Source: a bacterium (GTDB lineage Bacteria; Sysuimicrobiota; Sysuimicrobiia; Sysuimicrobiales; Segetimicrobiaceae). Taken from it: 64,000 bases of DNA. The notes under the pieces were generated by a model, which was given only the letters and a program-made list of their open reading frames with translations, was not told the origin of the DNA and searched no databases. Shown piece by piece: positions 1-8,851 of the stretch; position 1 is the first letter of the stretch; every line of letters starts with the position of its first letter. Made by a program: the position numbers and the translations under genes. Location: the NCBI GenBank assembly GCA_035307765.1, contig DATGHU010000041.1, positions 78,187 to 142,186 on the forward strand, in the 5' to 3' direction.

Positions 1-83
1 TCGCCGTCCCGGACCTCCAGGTCGACGCCCTGGAGGACTTGGCTCTCCCCGTACCAGGCCTGGAGGCCTTCCACGGCGAGCAT
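1..83 (-). CDS. livF: LivF-type branched-chain amino acid ABC transporter ATPase (N-terminus only)
   Basis: Only the first 27 codons are inside the window. They read MLAVEGLQAWYGES..., the usual opening of the LivF ATPase that energises high-affinity branched-chain amino-acid (or amide/urea) uptake at the cytoplasmic face of the membrane. The ATG follows directly on the TAG of livG (TAGATG, no spacer), so the two are translationally coupled. The Walker motifs lie beyond the window, so identity rests on the N-terminal pattern and the livG-livF order that is standard for this family. Confidence 0.75.
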   Translation of the reverse strand, partial: MLAVEGLQAWYGESQVLQGVDLEVRDG

Positions 84-839
84 CTACGCCGCGCCCCCCA
101 GGTAGGCTTCGATCACGTGCCGGTTGGTCCTCAGCTCCTCGTACGTCCCTTCGGCCAGCACTCGGCCGTGCTGCAGGACCGTGATGCGCTGGGACACGGC
201 GGCGACGACCCCCATGTTGTGCTCGACCAGCACGACCGTGCGGTCCTTGGCGATCCGGCGGATCGGATCCACCACCCGCGAGACATCCTCAAGGCTCAGG
301 CCGGCCGTGGGCTCGTCGAGGAGAAGGAGCTTGGGGCGGAGGGCCAAAGTCAAGCCGATTTCCAGGACCCGTTTCTGGCCGTAGGAAAGGGCGAGGACCT
401 GGCGGGTCGCGAGTTCGGCGAGGCCGACCGACCCGAGGATCTCCCTGGCTTCATCGGAAAACTGGTCGAGGATCCGGTCAGACCTCCAGAACGCGTACCC
501 GAGCGAGGTGCCGGCCTGGAGGGCCAGCCGGACGTTGTCGAGGAGGGTGAGGTGCGGGAAGACGCTCGAGATCTGGAACGACCGGGCGACGCCGAGGCGG
601 GCGATCCGATACGGAGGGGCCCCGGTGATCTCCTGGCCCGCGAACAGGATCTGGCCTCGGGTCGGGACGAGCAGGCCGCTGAGCAGGTTGAAGAGGGTGG
701 TTTTGCCGGCGCCGTTGGGGCCGATGACGGCGTGGATCGTCCCTTCCTGGACCCGCAGATCGAGGCCGTCCAGGGCGCGGAACCCCCGAAAATCCATCGT
801 GAGATTCTTGGTTTCCAGGATCGCCGCAGCGGTCGCCAT
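84..839 (-). CDS. livG: LivG-type branched-chain amino acid ABC transporter ATPase
   Basis: 251-residue ABC ATPase of the LivG family, which powers import of branched-chain amino acids or related solutes. Walker A GPNGAGKT lies near residue 40, the Q-loop region reads ARSFQISSVFP, the signature is LSYGQKR (a variant of LSGGQ), Walker B is LLLLDEPTAGL and the H-loop is VEHNM. The C-terminal LAEGTYEEL...AYLG is typical of LivG. Length matches the family (about 250). The ATG at 839 starts right before the conserved ILETKNLTMDF strand; no strong ribosome site is seen. Permeases and binding protein are not in this window and, from gene order, may lie beyond base 1. Confidence 0.93.
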   Translation of the reverse strand: MATAAAILETKNLTMDFRGFRALDGLDLRVQEGTIHAVIGPNGAGKTTLFNLLSGLLVPTRGQILFAGQEITGAPPYRIARLGVARSFQISSVFPHLTLLDNVRLALQAGTSLGYAFWRSDRILDQFSDEAREILGSVGLAELATRQVLALSYGQKRVLEIGLTLALRPKLLLLDEPTAGLSLEDVSRVVDPIRRIAKDRTVVLVEHNMGVVAAVSQRITVLQHGRVLAEGTYEELRTNRHVIEAYLGGAA

Positions 840-919
840 GGACGGATCCCAAACCCGTGCACGGAGAATTAGCAGTCGTCCGCGGCAATCCCTTCAGCCG
901 GCGGGAGGCCCTCCCGTCC

Positions 920-1999
920 TTACGGGCCGGGCGGGTCGTCGGGGGCGGGGGCAGCGTCGGGAAGGATTTCCATCACGGTTTCGGCGACGATGACCTGCAG
1001 CGCCGCCGCCACCGGTACGGCCAGGAGGCCGCCGAGGATTCCCAACAGTTTGATCCCGGTCAACAGGGCGACGAGGGTGAGGATGGGGGAGAGCCCGACG
1101 ACGTGCCCCATGATATTCGGAACGAGGATGTGGGGCTCGACATTGAGGATGACCACGTAGAAGATGACCACGCCGATCAGCTGCCAGGGTTGCTGCGACA
1201 GCGCGATCAGAATGGCCACGACGGCGCCCAGGGTCGGACCGACCATCGGGATCAACTCGCCGATCCCGGCGACGATGCCGAGGAGCAGCGGGTACGGCAT
1301 CCTGAGGAGGGAAAGGCCGATCACGACCGGGGCGGCGACCGAGAACGACAGCAGGAGTTGCGCCCGCAGCCACCCGCCGAATTTCTTGCCGATGCGGGCA
1401 AGCACCCGATCCACCCGGGGCCGTTCGCTTGGGGGAAAGAGGGCGAGGAACCCGCGCTTGATTGACACGCCTTCCAGCAGCATATAGAAGGTGAAGACTA
1501 GCACCGTGATCACCGCGGCGAAGCCCCCGAGGAGCCGGAACGCCACCCCCGCGGCCTCCGGGCCGAACTTCGTCAGGCCGGCAACGTGCGAGGGGAGGCG
1601 GTTGATCTCGCCGGTTAGATCTGGTACCCACGGCCAGCGGCTCCGAACGTCGGCCAGCCAGCGCTCGCTGCGCGCCGTGAACTGCGGCAGTTGCTGGACG
1701 AACCGGCTCGTCTCGTTCACCGCGGGGATGAGGATGATCGCCAGGATCATCAAGATCGCCGCGAACATCGCCAGGTACAGGACGAAGATGGCCACGCCGC
1801 GCGAGAGGCGCACTCCGCCCGGGATTCGCCAGCGTTCCACCAGGCTCACCAGCGGCCCGAACCCGGCAGCAAGGATCGCCGAGATGAGCAAGACGACGAG
1901 GACCTCGGTGATTTGGCTGATGACCCAGACGAGGAACCAGGCGACGATGATCAACGCGAGAACCGTGACGGTCCGGCCGACCAGTTCCCTCTGCGTCAC
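920..1999 (-). CDS. AI-2E family transporter (PerM/DUF20-type membrane protein)
   Basis: 359-residue polytopic membrane protein of the AI-2E/PerM (old UPF0118) family, exporters of small molecules or Na+/H+ antiporters in the characterised cases. Two N-terminal hydrophobic segments, a hydrophilic central region (about residues 90-165) and a C-terminal bundle with the hallmark GWLRAQLLLSF, IPMVGP and NIMGHVVGLSPILTL motifs are present. The GTG start at 1999 is preceded by an AGGGGTGA ribosome site. The C-terminus ends in a short Pro/Asp-rich tail. It stands alone between livG and the MgtC-like gene; substrate cannot be inferred. Confidence 0.9.
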   Translation of the reverse strand: MTQRELVGRTVTVLALIIVAWFLVWVISQITEVLVVLLISAILAAGFGPLVSLVERWRIPGGVRLSRGVAIFVLYLAMFAAILMILAIILIPAVNETSRFVQQLPQFTARSERWLADVRSRWPWVPDLTGEINRLPSHVAGLTKFGPEAAGVAFRLLGGFAAVITVLVFTFYMLLEGVSIKRGFLALFPPSERPRVDRVLARIGKKFGGWLRAQLLLSFSVAAPVVIGLSLLRMPYPLLLGIVAGIGELIPMVGPTLGAVVAILIALSQQPWQLIGVVIFYVVILNVEPHILVPNIMGHVVGLSPILTLVALLTGIKLLGILGGLLAVPVAAALQVIVAETVMEILPDAAPAPDDPPGP

Positions 2000-2062
2000 C
2001 GCGTCACCCCTGTGAGCATCGTCAACGGGCGGTGATATCTCTCGGACGAACGAGCCGTCGCC

Positions 2063-3331
2063 TTAGACGTGATGTGGCAGGAGGAGCACCTGGGCCGCGA
2101 GCCCAACCAGCCCCGCCGCGAGGATCAGCACCGAGAGCCGGGCCAGCCGGCGGGTGATCGAGCGGTCGCGGCCGGCTATCTGGGCCATTGGAATGTGAAA
2201 CGCCAAGCTCGCCATGGACGTGAGCACTACGCCGTACCCCGCCAGCTCCGGCGGGAGCGTCCCCTTGGCTGCCAGAATGCCGGCGGCCGCGGACGTCGAC
2301 GCGCTGCTCACCAGGCCCCCCAGCACGGAGACGATCAGGAAGCCGGTCTGGGGGAAGGCCCGGTTCGCCAGTTCGCCGGCCAGCGTGATTATCACAAACA
2401 GTGCGCCGAACGTCAGCGCGTAGCGGATCGAGATCGGCGATTTGATATGAAGCGGCGCGGTCTCAGCATCTTTGAGGTTGATGTGGCTGCTGGCCGCCAG
2501 GCTCGTCAGCAGCATCAGCACCACGGAGATCCATCCGTAGGCCAGGGCCTGGCTGGCGAAGATGCCGAGGATCAGGCCATTGCGGATGAGCATCGCGCTG
2601 TTCGCGGTGAGCATCCCCATGAGGGCGAAGGGCGACAGCCGCGCCGGGTCGGTCCGTGCCCGGCTGGCCAGCTCGGCCACGGTGGCGGTGCTGTTGACGA
2701 GGCCTCCGAGGAGCCCCGTCCACCGGATCCCACGCGTGCCGTAAATCCGCAGCAGGATGTAGTTGGCGAAGGCGATCGCTGAGATCACCAGCACGACGGT
2801 CCAGGCCGCCCGCAGGTCGATCAGGCGCCAGGGGTCGATCGGGCCGGCCGGGAGCAGTTGATACACGACCACCGCCATCAATCCGAGGATGATGGCGCCC
2901 CGAATCTCGTCGATGGTTACCTTTCCGGCGAACCTGACCACCTCGGACTTCCACGCCAGCAGCGCCGTCATGACCACGCCGCACGCCGTCGCCACCAGCA
3001 GCTGGCCCTCGCCGACGAGGATCCCGAGGATCCCCGTGGCAAGCAGGGCCACCGAGGTGGTCATTTCGAGCGAGCGATCCCGGACGAAGCTGCGCCAGTT
3101 CACCAGCGTGATCAGGGGAAAGATCCCGATCATCAAGATGTAGCTCGCCGTCGGTGAGACCCCCCACGCCAGCGTGAAGGCCAAGGACACGATGGAGAAG
3201 GTGCGGACCCCGATATCCTTGTGGGCCCACTCGCGCTCAAGCCCGATCATCATCCCGATTCCCAACGAGATGGCCACCCGCTCCATGAAGAGCAGGAACT
3301 CAACGTTTACGTGATTGAAGGAGGTCGGCAT
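2063..3331 (-). CDS. MgtC/DUF4010 family membrane protein
   Basis: 422-residue integral membrane protein. The N-terminus (LGIGMMIGLEREW, then IGVRTFSIVSLAF) is the MgtC/SapB-type domain; the remaining hydrophobic helices, including LLGGLVNSTATVAELASRA and GGLVSSASTSAAAG, are characteristic of the DUF4010 region fused to it. Function in the family is unknown; MgtC relatives are linked to Mg2+ homeostasis and ATP-synthase control, but that need not apply here. The ATG at 3331 is chosen because the open frame further upstream overlaps the MFS gene; it starts 5 bp after that gene's stop, with GGAG-like bases in front, implying one transcript from the promoter near 4550-4579. Confidence 0.85.
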   Translation of the reverse strand: MPTSFNHVNVEFLLFMERVAISLGIGMMIGLEREWAHKDIGVRTFSIVSLAFTLAWGVSPTASYILMIGIFPLITLVNWRSFVRDRSLEMTTSVALLATGILGILVGEGQLLVATACGVVMTALLAWKSEVVRFAGKVTIDEIRGAIILGLMAVVVYQLLPAGPIDPWRLIDLRAAWTVVLVISAIAFANYILLRIYGTRGIRWTGLLGGLVNSTATVAELASRARTDPARLSPFALMGMLTANSAMLIRNGLILGIFASQALAYGWISVVLMLLTSLAASSHINLKDAETAPLHIKSPISIRYALTFGALFVIITLAGELANRAFPQTGFLIVSVLGGLVSSASTSAAAGILAAKGTLPPELAGYGVVLTSMASLAFHIPMAQIAGRDRSITRRLARLSVLILAAGLVGLAAQVLLLPHHV

Positions 3332-3336
3332 CCGGC

Positions 3337-4524
3337 TCAGTGCGCCTGAACGGGGAGTCCGCGCCCGGCCGCCAGGAACGACACCCCAGCGGTCACCAAC
3401 AAGACCAGCGCGGCGCTCAGGTACGGGAGCGTATGCGCGCCGACGTGGTAGACGGCCCCGCCCCACGCCGGGCCGATGATCCGTCCGAGGCTGTCGAACG
3501 AGTCCATGATGCCCACGGAGAGCCCCTGTCCGGCCCGCGTCCGCTTCGAGATCAGCGCGGCAATCGAGGGGCGCATCAGCGAATGGCCGGCCCCGGCGAT
3601 CGCCGCGTACAGCGCGAGCGTCACCAGGTTGTGGGTGCTCATGATGAGGAGGTACCCAACCGCGGCGAGGAGTAGTCCTCCTCGGACCAGTCGGTTCTCG
3701 CCCCACCGATCGATGAGGCGCCCGATCAAGCCGCCGAGGATTACCGCCTGCACCAGCCCGACGACCACGAACACGATGCCGATCGCGCCGGCCCCGCTCG
3801 CCGCGGTGAGGTGCAGGCGGTCCTGGGCAAATAGCGCATAGGTGGCCTCGAGTCCGGCCAGGGCGAATGCCCCCGCGAAGGTGATGAGGTAGAAGAGCGC
3901 CAACGGCCCGCTCAACGCGAGCCGAATCGCTCCCATCCGGGACGGGCGGTCGGCGGGGGTGTCGCGCCGTACCGGCTCAGGCAGCGCGCCCCAACTGAGC
4001 GCCAGAGTGAGCAACGCGAGGCCCGCGCCGACGAAGAAGGGGAGGGCAAGGTTGTGGTGGCCGAGAAGACCCCCGATTCCCGGGCCGATCGTAAACCCAA
4101 GTCCCATCGCCGCGCCCATCATCCCCATGCTCCCGCCGCGGCGCTCCTCCGGGGTCGTGTCACCGATGTAGGCCATGGCTGTGGGCAGGGTAGCGGCGCT
4201 GAGAATTCCCCCCAGGATCCGGGCAAGAAACAACTCCCAGACCTGGTGGGAGAGGCCGAAGATGATGAACGAGACCGCGTAGCCAACGAGTCCCAGGGAG
4301 AAGATCGGCTTGCGGCCGACCCGGTCGCTCAGGGCACCCCATGCCGGGGCGAAGAGAAACTGCATAAAGGCATACGAGGTGGCGAGGAGGCCGATCTGTA
4401 ACGGGGTCGCCCCCACCTCCCGGGCGTAAAACTGCAGAACCGGAAGGACGATTCCAAAGCCCATCATGACGATGAAAATGGCCAGAAAGAGCACCATTAG
4501 GCCGCGACGACCAACTGGGGGCAT
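3337..4524 (-). CDS. MFS transporter, DHA1 (drug efflux) type
   Basis: 395-residue 12-helix major facilitator. Motif A between helices 2 and 3 reads GALSDRVGRKP and the second half carries a degenerate copy (GGLIGRLIDRWGENR); GGILSAATLPTAMAYIGD resembles motif C of tetracycline/multidrug antiporters. It probably exports small toxic compounds by proton antiport. The ATG at 4524 is chosen: AGGAGG lies 5-6 nt upstream and a TTGACA/GATAAT promoter sits just before it, whereas the alternative ATG at 4560 lies upstream of that -10 box. First gene of a two-gene unit with the MgtC/DUF4010 gene. Confidence 0.9.
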   Translation of the reverse strand: MPPVGRRGLMVLFLAIFIVMMGFGIVLPVLQFYAREVGATPLQIGLLATSYAFMQFLFAPAWGALSDRVGRKPIFSLGLVGYAVSFIIFGLSHQVWELFLARILGGILSAATLPTAMAYIGDTTPEERRGGSMGMMGAAMGLGFTIGPGIGGLLGHHNLALPFFVGAGLALLTLALSWGALPEPVRRDTPADRPSRMGAIRLALSGPLALFYLITFAGAFALAGLEATYALFAQDRLHLTAASGAGAIGIVFVVVGLVQAVILGGLIGRLIDRWGENRLVRGGLLLAAVGYLLIMSTHNLVTLALYAAIAGAGHSLMRPSIAALISKRTRAGQGLSVGIMDSFDSLGRIIGPAWGGAVYHVGAHTLPYLSAALVLLVTAGVSFLAAGRGLPVQAH

Positions 4525-4549
4525 GGAGACCTCCTTCCGAAACGGATTC

Positions 4550-4579
4550 ATTATCCGCACGGGGTGTCGGGATTGTCAA
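4550..4579 (-). promoter_or_regulatory. Sigma-70-type promoter for the MFS gene
   Basis: On the minus strand: -35 TTGACA (4579-4574), 18-bp spacer, -10 GATAAT (4555-4550). Predicted start of transcription is near 4543, giving a leader of about 20 nt that contains the AGGAGG site of the MFS gene. Confidence 0.75.
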
Positions 4580-4592
4580 GGATCGCTTGACA
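4574..4592. repeat. 19-bp perfect inverted repeat formed by two back-to-back -35 boxes
   Basis: TGTCAAG-GATCG-CTTGACA reads the same on both strands in its 7-bp arms. Each arm carries the -35 hexamer of one of two divergent promoters (MFS gene to the left, tRNA-Asn to the right). It could simply be two consensus -35 boxes placed symmetrically, or an operator for a dimeric regulator. Confidence 0.7.
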
Positions 4593-4615
4593 GGGGTGAG
4601 AGCCATCCGTAGAAT
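4587..4615 (+). promoter_or_regulatory. Sigma-70-type promoter for tRNA-Asn
   Basis: -35 TTGACA (4587-4592), 17-bp spacer, -10 TAGAAT (4610-4615). Predicted start is near 4622, a few bases before the mature tRNA end at 4628. Confidence 0.8.
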
Positions 4616-4627
4616 CAGAAAAGGCGT

Positions 4628-4702
4628 TCCTCGGTAGCTCAATGGTAGAGCATCCGGCTGTTAACCGGAGGGTTGTAGGTTCGAGTCCTACCCGAGGAGC
4701 CA
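4628..4702 (+). tRNA. tRNA-Asn (anticodon GTT)
   Basis: Complete cloverleaf: acceptor TCCTCGG/CCGAGGA, D-arm GCTC/GAGC, anticodon stem TCCGG/CCGGA with loop CTGTTAA (anticodon GTT), T-arm GTAGG-TTCGAGT-CCTAC, discriminator G and encoded CCA. Reads AAC/AAU codons. It has its own consensus promoter immediately upstream. Confidence 0.97.
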
Positions 4703-5567
4703 ATCAAGACGTTCCGCGAAGGTCCTTCCGCTTGCTGCTCGCAGAGAGGCCCCCAGACGAGGAGCGGTCGTGCCCAACAAACTTTCGTACGTCGATTACT
4801 CCCCCATCCTGTTGCTTCTGGACCAATATGCTGCTTCCGTGGCCCTGGACCGGCGGCAACAGTGGGTTGAGGCTGCACAGGCAGACTTCTATCGGTTGGA
4901 CTTCCGGGTACCGGAGGAGCGACCAAATCCGCGTTTTCTCGAAGAACGCGGGGTTCGTCCCCAACAGTCAAACTCTCATCCGGGATCTGACGTCGGCTCT
5001 CCAAAAAGACGTCTCCCCCACCCACGTAGATCGGTCTCAGCGAAGGTCTAGCATAGGGGCGTGTGCTCTAGTCCAACTGCGATCGCGCCCTCTATCGCTT
5101 AGGCGGCTCTGCCCTCGCCCACTCCATGTGCAGGTACGATACACGCCAGTCAATCAACCTGATACCAGTCGCTTTCAGGACAGCATCCCGCTCATCGTCG
5201 CTCGGGATCTACTTCCGGCCCTCCACGTCCGCGACCCACTGCTCTGTCTGGCCGAGCGGGGAGTGGATGAATCACTTACAGTCGACCGCGCGAGTTTTAC
5301 TCCCCGCGTACCTTGACAGGAGGGGCGCAGTGCTGGGACGCAAATCTTCGGTTTTCCCGATCCTGTCGTCGACTTCACGACGTGGTTAGGGGAGCGCCGG
5401 AGGATGTCACTCGGCCTGCCCGCGGCAATTAGGATACCCCGTGGCATCGGCCGGTGGTGTCGTCGAGCATGGCCAGGCTACCAAGGAGGAAACCACGACG
5501 TACAGATTCAATTGCGCAACGGCAAGCGACGGCCAGGGTCCGACAAATGGCACAAGGGAGGTGTGCG
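4703..5567. other. Gene-poor stretch downstream of tRNA-Asn
   Basis: About 865 bp with only short, mutually overlapping open frames on both strands and no recognisable protein family, no ribosome site in front of a plausible start and no repeats that I could see. Codon usage does not resemble that of the neighbouring genes. It is best read as decayed or non-coding DNA; the last bases contain the leader and GGGAGG ribosome site of the peroxiredoxin gene. Confidence 0.5.
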
Positions 5568-6227
5568 ATGGCGCTTCAACTGGGTGACGTGGCACCGGAT
5601 TTTGTGGCGGATACGACCGAAGGCCAAATCCGTTTCCACGAGTGGATTGGCGACTCATGGGCGGTGTTGTTCTCGCACCCGAAGGACTTCACGCCGGTCT
5701 GCACGACCGAGCTCGGTTACATGGCCAAGCTCAAGCCCGAGTTCGACCGGCGCAACACCAAGATCATCGGGCTCAGCGTCGACCCAGTCGACGATCACGC
5801 CCGGTGGGCGAACGACATCAAAGAGACGCAGGGGGCGGCGCCCAACTACCCGATGATCGGCGACACGGAGCTCAAGGTCGCCAAGCTGTACGGGATGCTG
5901 CCGGCCGCCACGACCGGCACCGCAAAGGGGCGTACGCCGGCGGACAACCAGACCGTCCGCACCATCTTCGTCATCGGTCCCGACAAGAAGATCAAGCTCA
6001 CCATCGCGTACCCCATGACGACGGGGCGCAACTTCGACGAGGTGTTGCGTGTCATCGACTCGCTGCAGCTGACGGCGAAGCACAAGGTCTCGACGCCGGT
6101 AAACTGGAAGCGCGGCGACGACGTGATCATCGCTGGGTCGGTATCCGACGAGGAAGCCAAGAAGACGTACCCGGGCGGCTGGAAGGCACCGCGGCCCTAC
6201 ATCCGGATCGTGCCGCAGCCGCGATGA
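5568..6227 (+). CDS. 1-Cys peroxiredoxin (Prx6 family)
   Basis: 219-residue cytoplasmic peroxiredoxin that reduces H2O2 and alkyl hydroperoxides. The peroxidatic site is HPKDFTPVCTTE with Cys45 and the usual Pro38/Thr42 of the PxxxT/SxxC motif. The long C-terminal extension (from about residue 155; VSTPVNWKRGDDVIIAGSVS and the ending PGGWKAPRPYIRIV) is diagnostic of the Prx6/1-Cys class, and no second conserved resolving Cys is seen. The ATG at 5568 is preceded by GGGAGG at 7 nt and begins just before the conserved LQLGDVAPDF. It is the only intact enzyme gene in an otherwise decayed stretch. Confidence 0.95.
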   Translation: MALQLGDVAPDFVADTTEGQIRFHEWIGDSWAVLFSHPKDFTPVCTTELGYMAKLKPEFDRRNTKIIGLSVDPVDDHARWANDIKETQGAAPNYPMIGDTELKVAKLYGMLPAATTGTAKGRTPADNQTVRTIFVIGPDKKIKLTIAYPMTTGRNFDEVLRVIDSLQLTAKHKVSTPVNWKRGDDVIIAGSVSDEEAKKTYPGGWKAPRPYIRIVPQPR

Positions 6228-6329
6228 TGGGTATGGGCGGAGTCTGAATGGATTTCAGGTGCAGGCAAGGCGCATCATGCAACACGCCCATCTGGATTGC
6301 GCCGCACCTCGCGGTTTGAGCCGTAGGCC

Positions 6330-7106
6330 ATGAATCTGCGTGTGGGCGTTCTCGGCGCAGGGTTCGGCGGACTCGAGCTCAGCACGATGCTGTCCGAGGC
6401 GCTCGGCGATCACCTCGACCTTACCCTGATCGACAAGAACGACTCCTTTGTGTTCGGCTATTCGAAACTCGACGTGATGTTCGGTCGTCAAAGACTCGAC
6501 ACCGCGCGCCTCACGTACCGTCACATCGTGAAGCCTGGCGTGCGCTTCCGTCGGGAAACGATCATCGTGATCGACCCCGAAGCGCGGCGCTGATTACGAT
6601 CTGAATGCCACACCGGGGCTCGCCGAAAGCGGGAACGAGTTCTACTCTGTCGCCGGTGCCGCTCGCCTGCGCGAGGTCCTTCCGACCTTCTCGAGGGGCC
6701 ACGCGATTGTCGGTGTCGCCTCGGTGCCGTTCAAGTGCCCGCCGGCGTCGAGCGAAGCCGCGTTGTTGCTGGATCACTACCTCACCACGCGCAGCGTGCG
6801 CGATGCCGGCGAGATCAGCCTCGTCATGCCGCTCGGCGTCCCGATCCCCCGGTCGCCCGCAACCTCGCAGGCGTTGCCCACCGCGTTCGCCGAGCGCGGT
6901 ATCGCCTTCGTCCCAAGCGTCTCGTGCGCGCGCTCGACTCGGCGCGGCGCGTCGCCGTTCTTGACGATGCGAGTGAGATGCCCTACGATCTATTCTGCGG
7001 GATTCCGAAGCACCGCGCTCCCGGCGTGGTTGCGGCGAGCGGCATGACCGAGAACGGCTGGATCCCCGTCAACCCGAAGACCCCGGATCCGTGCCCTTCA
7101 TTATAG
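6330..7106 (+). pseudogene. Broken NAD/FAD-dependent oxidoreductase (sulfide:quinone reductase-like)
   Basis: The N-terminus reads VGVLGAGFGGLELST, a classical FAD-binding GxGxxG fold. After about 87 codons the frame ends; the continuation (ADYDLNATPGLAESGNEF..., FKCPPASSEAALLLD) lies in another frame, and after about 6920 the homology (RRVAVLDDASEMPYDLF, IPKHRAPGVVAASGMT) returns to the first frame. Relative to intact relatives a short piece seems missing around 6593, and the C-terminal NAD/membrane portion is absent after VNPKT. At least two frameshifts plus a truncation make a functional product unlikely. Sequencing error cannot account for the missing end. Confidence 0.8.
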
Positions 7107-7186
7107 GCCGAGCGTACCATACCAGGGGCGCGCTGCATGAGGGAAAAAGCGCGTCATGGTAAGAATTCATTCTGAACCGCGATGCC

Positions 7187-7546
7187 TTATCTTGCAGGGG
7201 CGCCTACGGAGACATACCATGTGCCGATGCACGAATCCGCTTTCGTTGGAACATAGTGCCAACCTTCTTTACCAGGCGGATCCGCGCTGATATCCCAATC
7301 GCCGTTGGGTGATGCGATGGGTCCACCCAATGTCTTCAGGGTCACGCCCAGCGAGGAAGAATTACTAGGCGCGATCTTCCAGACCACGTCCGAATAGCCC
7401 TCCGGTTTGATCACGCGCACCTGGATGGTGGATCTCGTTTGATTGTAAATCGCAATACAGGAGCCCGGATGCGTCTCTAATGCGGACGCGGGGATCGCGA
7501 CCAGCACGACTAGAGTAATCGCGAACGTGGCCCGTCTGCCGCCCAT
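7187..7546 (-). CDS. Small secreted protein of unknown function
   Basis: 119 residues. An N-terminal signal peptide (GGRRATFAITLVVLVAIP then ASALE) precedes a hydrophilic domain of about 95 residues with two Cys (one near the new N-terminus, GSCIAIYN, one near the C-terminus, DSCIGTWYV) that could form a disulfide outside the cytoplasm. No family recognised. Start 7546 is chosen because it gives a clean signal peptide and has an AGGGGG stretch about 10 nt upstream; an in-frame ATG at 7567 behind GAGGTG is the alternative. The coding region is divergent from and close to the broken amidohydrolase. Confidence 0.6.
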   Translation of the reverse strand: MGGRRATFAITLVVLVAIPASALETHPGSCIAIYNQTRSTIQVRVIKPEGYSDVVWKIAPSNSSSLGVTLKTLGGPIASPNGDWDISADPPGKEGWHYVPTKADSCIGTWYVSVGAPAR

Positions 7547-7616
7547 CTTCTCATCGCCCCCTCGCATCACCTCAGTTTCCCAGAGGACCCTGGGGGGAAC
7601 CGAGAACGTCATTGGC

Positions 7617-8539
7617 GTGACCCAGGCGCGGATCCTCCTGCTGCCCATTGTTCTGTTGTGCTTGGCGCCCTGCCTTCCCGTCCCGACCGTCGGGATCGCC
7701 CAGGCGGCGAGCGCAGCGCCGTTCGTGGACGCCCACACCCACATCGTGAGAAACTTGCGTCGCGGCAAGAGCCTTGGGGCTGCCGCGGCCGACGCGCTTC
7801 GCCTTCACCGCGGGAGGAGATTCTCTCAATCCGATCATTCAATAAACACCGTCGGACCAGGTTACCCCCGATGTGCTTCGCCGTTTTGAGCAAGCCGCAG
7901 AGGCGATCCTCCGGGGCGGAGCCGCGGGATTCGGCGAACTGGCCGCGGAGCACTTCTCGTCCCGCATCGGGTCGCATCCCTATGAAAGCGCGCCTGCCGA
8001 TCACCCGCTGTTCCTCGCGCTGGCCGACATCGCGGCGCGCGCCGACGTGCCGATCGAGCTCCACATGGAGGCGGTACCACGTGACCTGCCCTTCCCCAAT
8101 CCCGCGTTGATGGGACCGCCGAACCCGCCGGCCGTCCACGAAACATTTCGGCCCTGGAGCGACTGCTGGAGCACAACCCAAGACGCGTGTAATCTGGCTG
8201 CACGCCGGCTGGGACCTGTCCGGCTACCGGACCGTGCCCCTCATGCGTTCACTACTGAGCCGACATCCCAATCTCTACATGAGCCTGAAAGTTGATAAGG
8301 GCGGCGCGCCGGACACGTCGCCGTTTGCGCCGAGCGGGGACCTCAAGCCGGGCTGGGCGGCATTGCTGCAGGACTTCCCCGATCGGTTTGTCATCGGGAG
8401 CGATCAGTTTTTCGATGAAGCCCCGCGGCGCATCGCCGCGGCACGCCGCCTCGTTGATGCGCTTCCGCCTGAGGTGGTCAGGCTCATCACGACCGAGAAC
8501 GTGAAACGCCTCTATGACGTTCCGAGCCTGATGCCGTGA
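7617..8539 (+). pseudogene. Broken exported amidohydrolase (metal-dependent TIM-barrel hydrolase)
   Basis: Begins (GTG) with a hydrophobic signal segment and then FVDAHTHIVR, the HxH metal site of amidohydrolases. The frame is lost after about 7805 and similarity resumes in a second frame near 7873 (FEQAAEAILRGGAAGFGEL, IELHMEAVPRD) and then in a third from about 8150 (LERLLEHN..., HAGWDLSGYRTVPLMRSLL, FPDRFVIGSDQF, ending LYDVPSLMP). All three reading frames are used in order, so the gene has at least two frameshifts and is not functional as it stands. Confidence 0.8.
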
Positions 8540-8851
8540 CGGTGCGCCGATAGAAATTAGGAAGCGGGCGGGATTGTTCCTCGACAATGGAATCTCGTTC
8601 GGGCCTCCGAAATCCGCAAGGGATCCTAGATTTCCTCAGAGATTTGGACCCAGTGTTCCTCTGGATGCGACGAAGGAACGCCGGGCGCCCTTTCTCGTTC
8701 TGATCGGCTTCGTCAAACCGTCTGGTCGAGATCCAGTCCTGGCGGCTCCCCCGGTGGCCTAATGGTGACTAAGCATCCCTCGTGCTGGGCATCAATCTTT
8801 GATGAGGGTCTCACTGGAGGGCGAAGTCAAGTCCGCAGCGAGGGCTGTTGC
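8540..8851 (+). other. Intergenic stretch without recognised features
   Basis: About 310 bp between the broken amidohydrolase and the MerR-like gene. No family resemblance, convincing promoter or repeat was seen; short open frames lack ribosome sites. Confidence 0.5.

Noticed and set aside
84-872. Long open frames on the plus strand opposite livG
   Set aside because: Shadow frames caused by high G+C; the minus-strand product has complete ABC ATPase motifs.
4770-5051. 93-codon open frame after tRNA-Asn
   Set aside because: No ribosome site, no family similarity and codon usage unlike neighbouring genes; overlaps several equally long frames.
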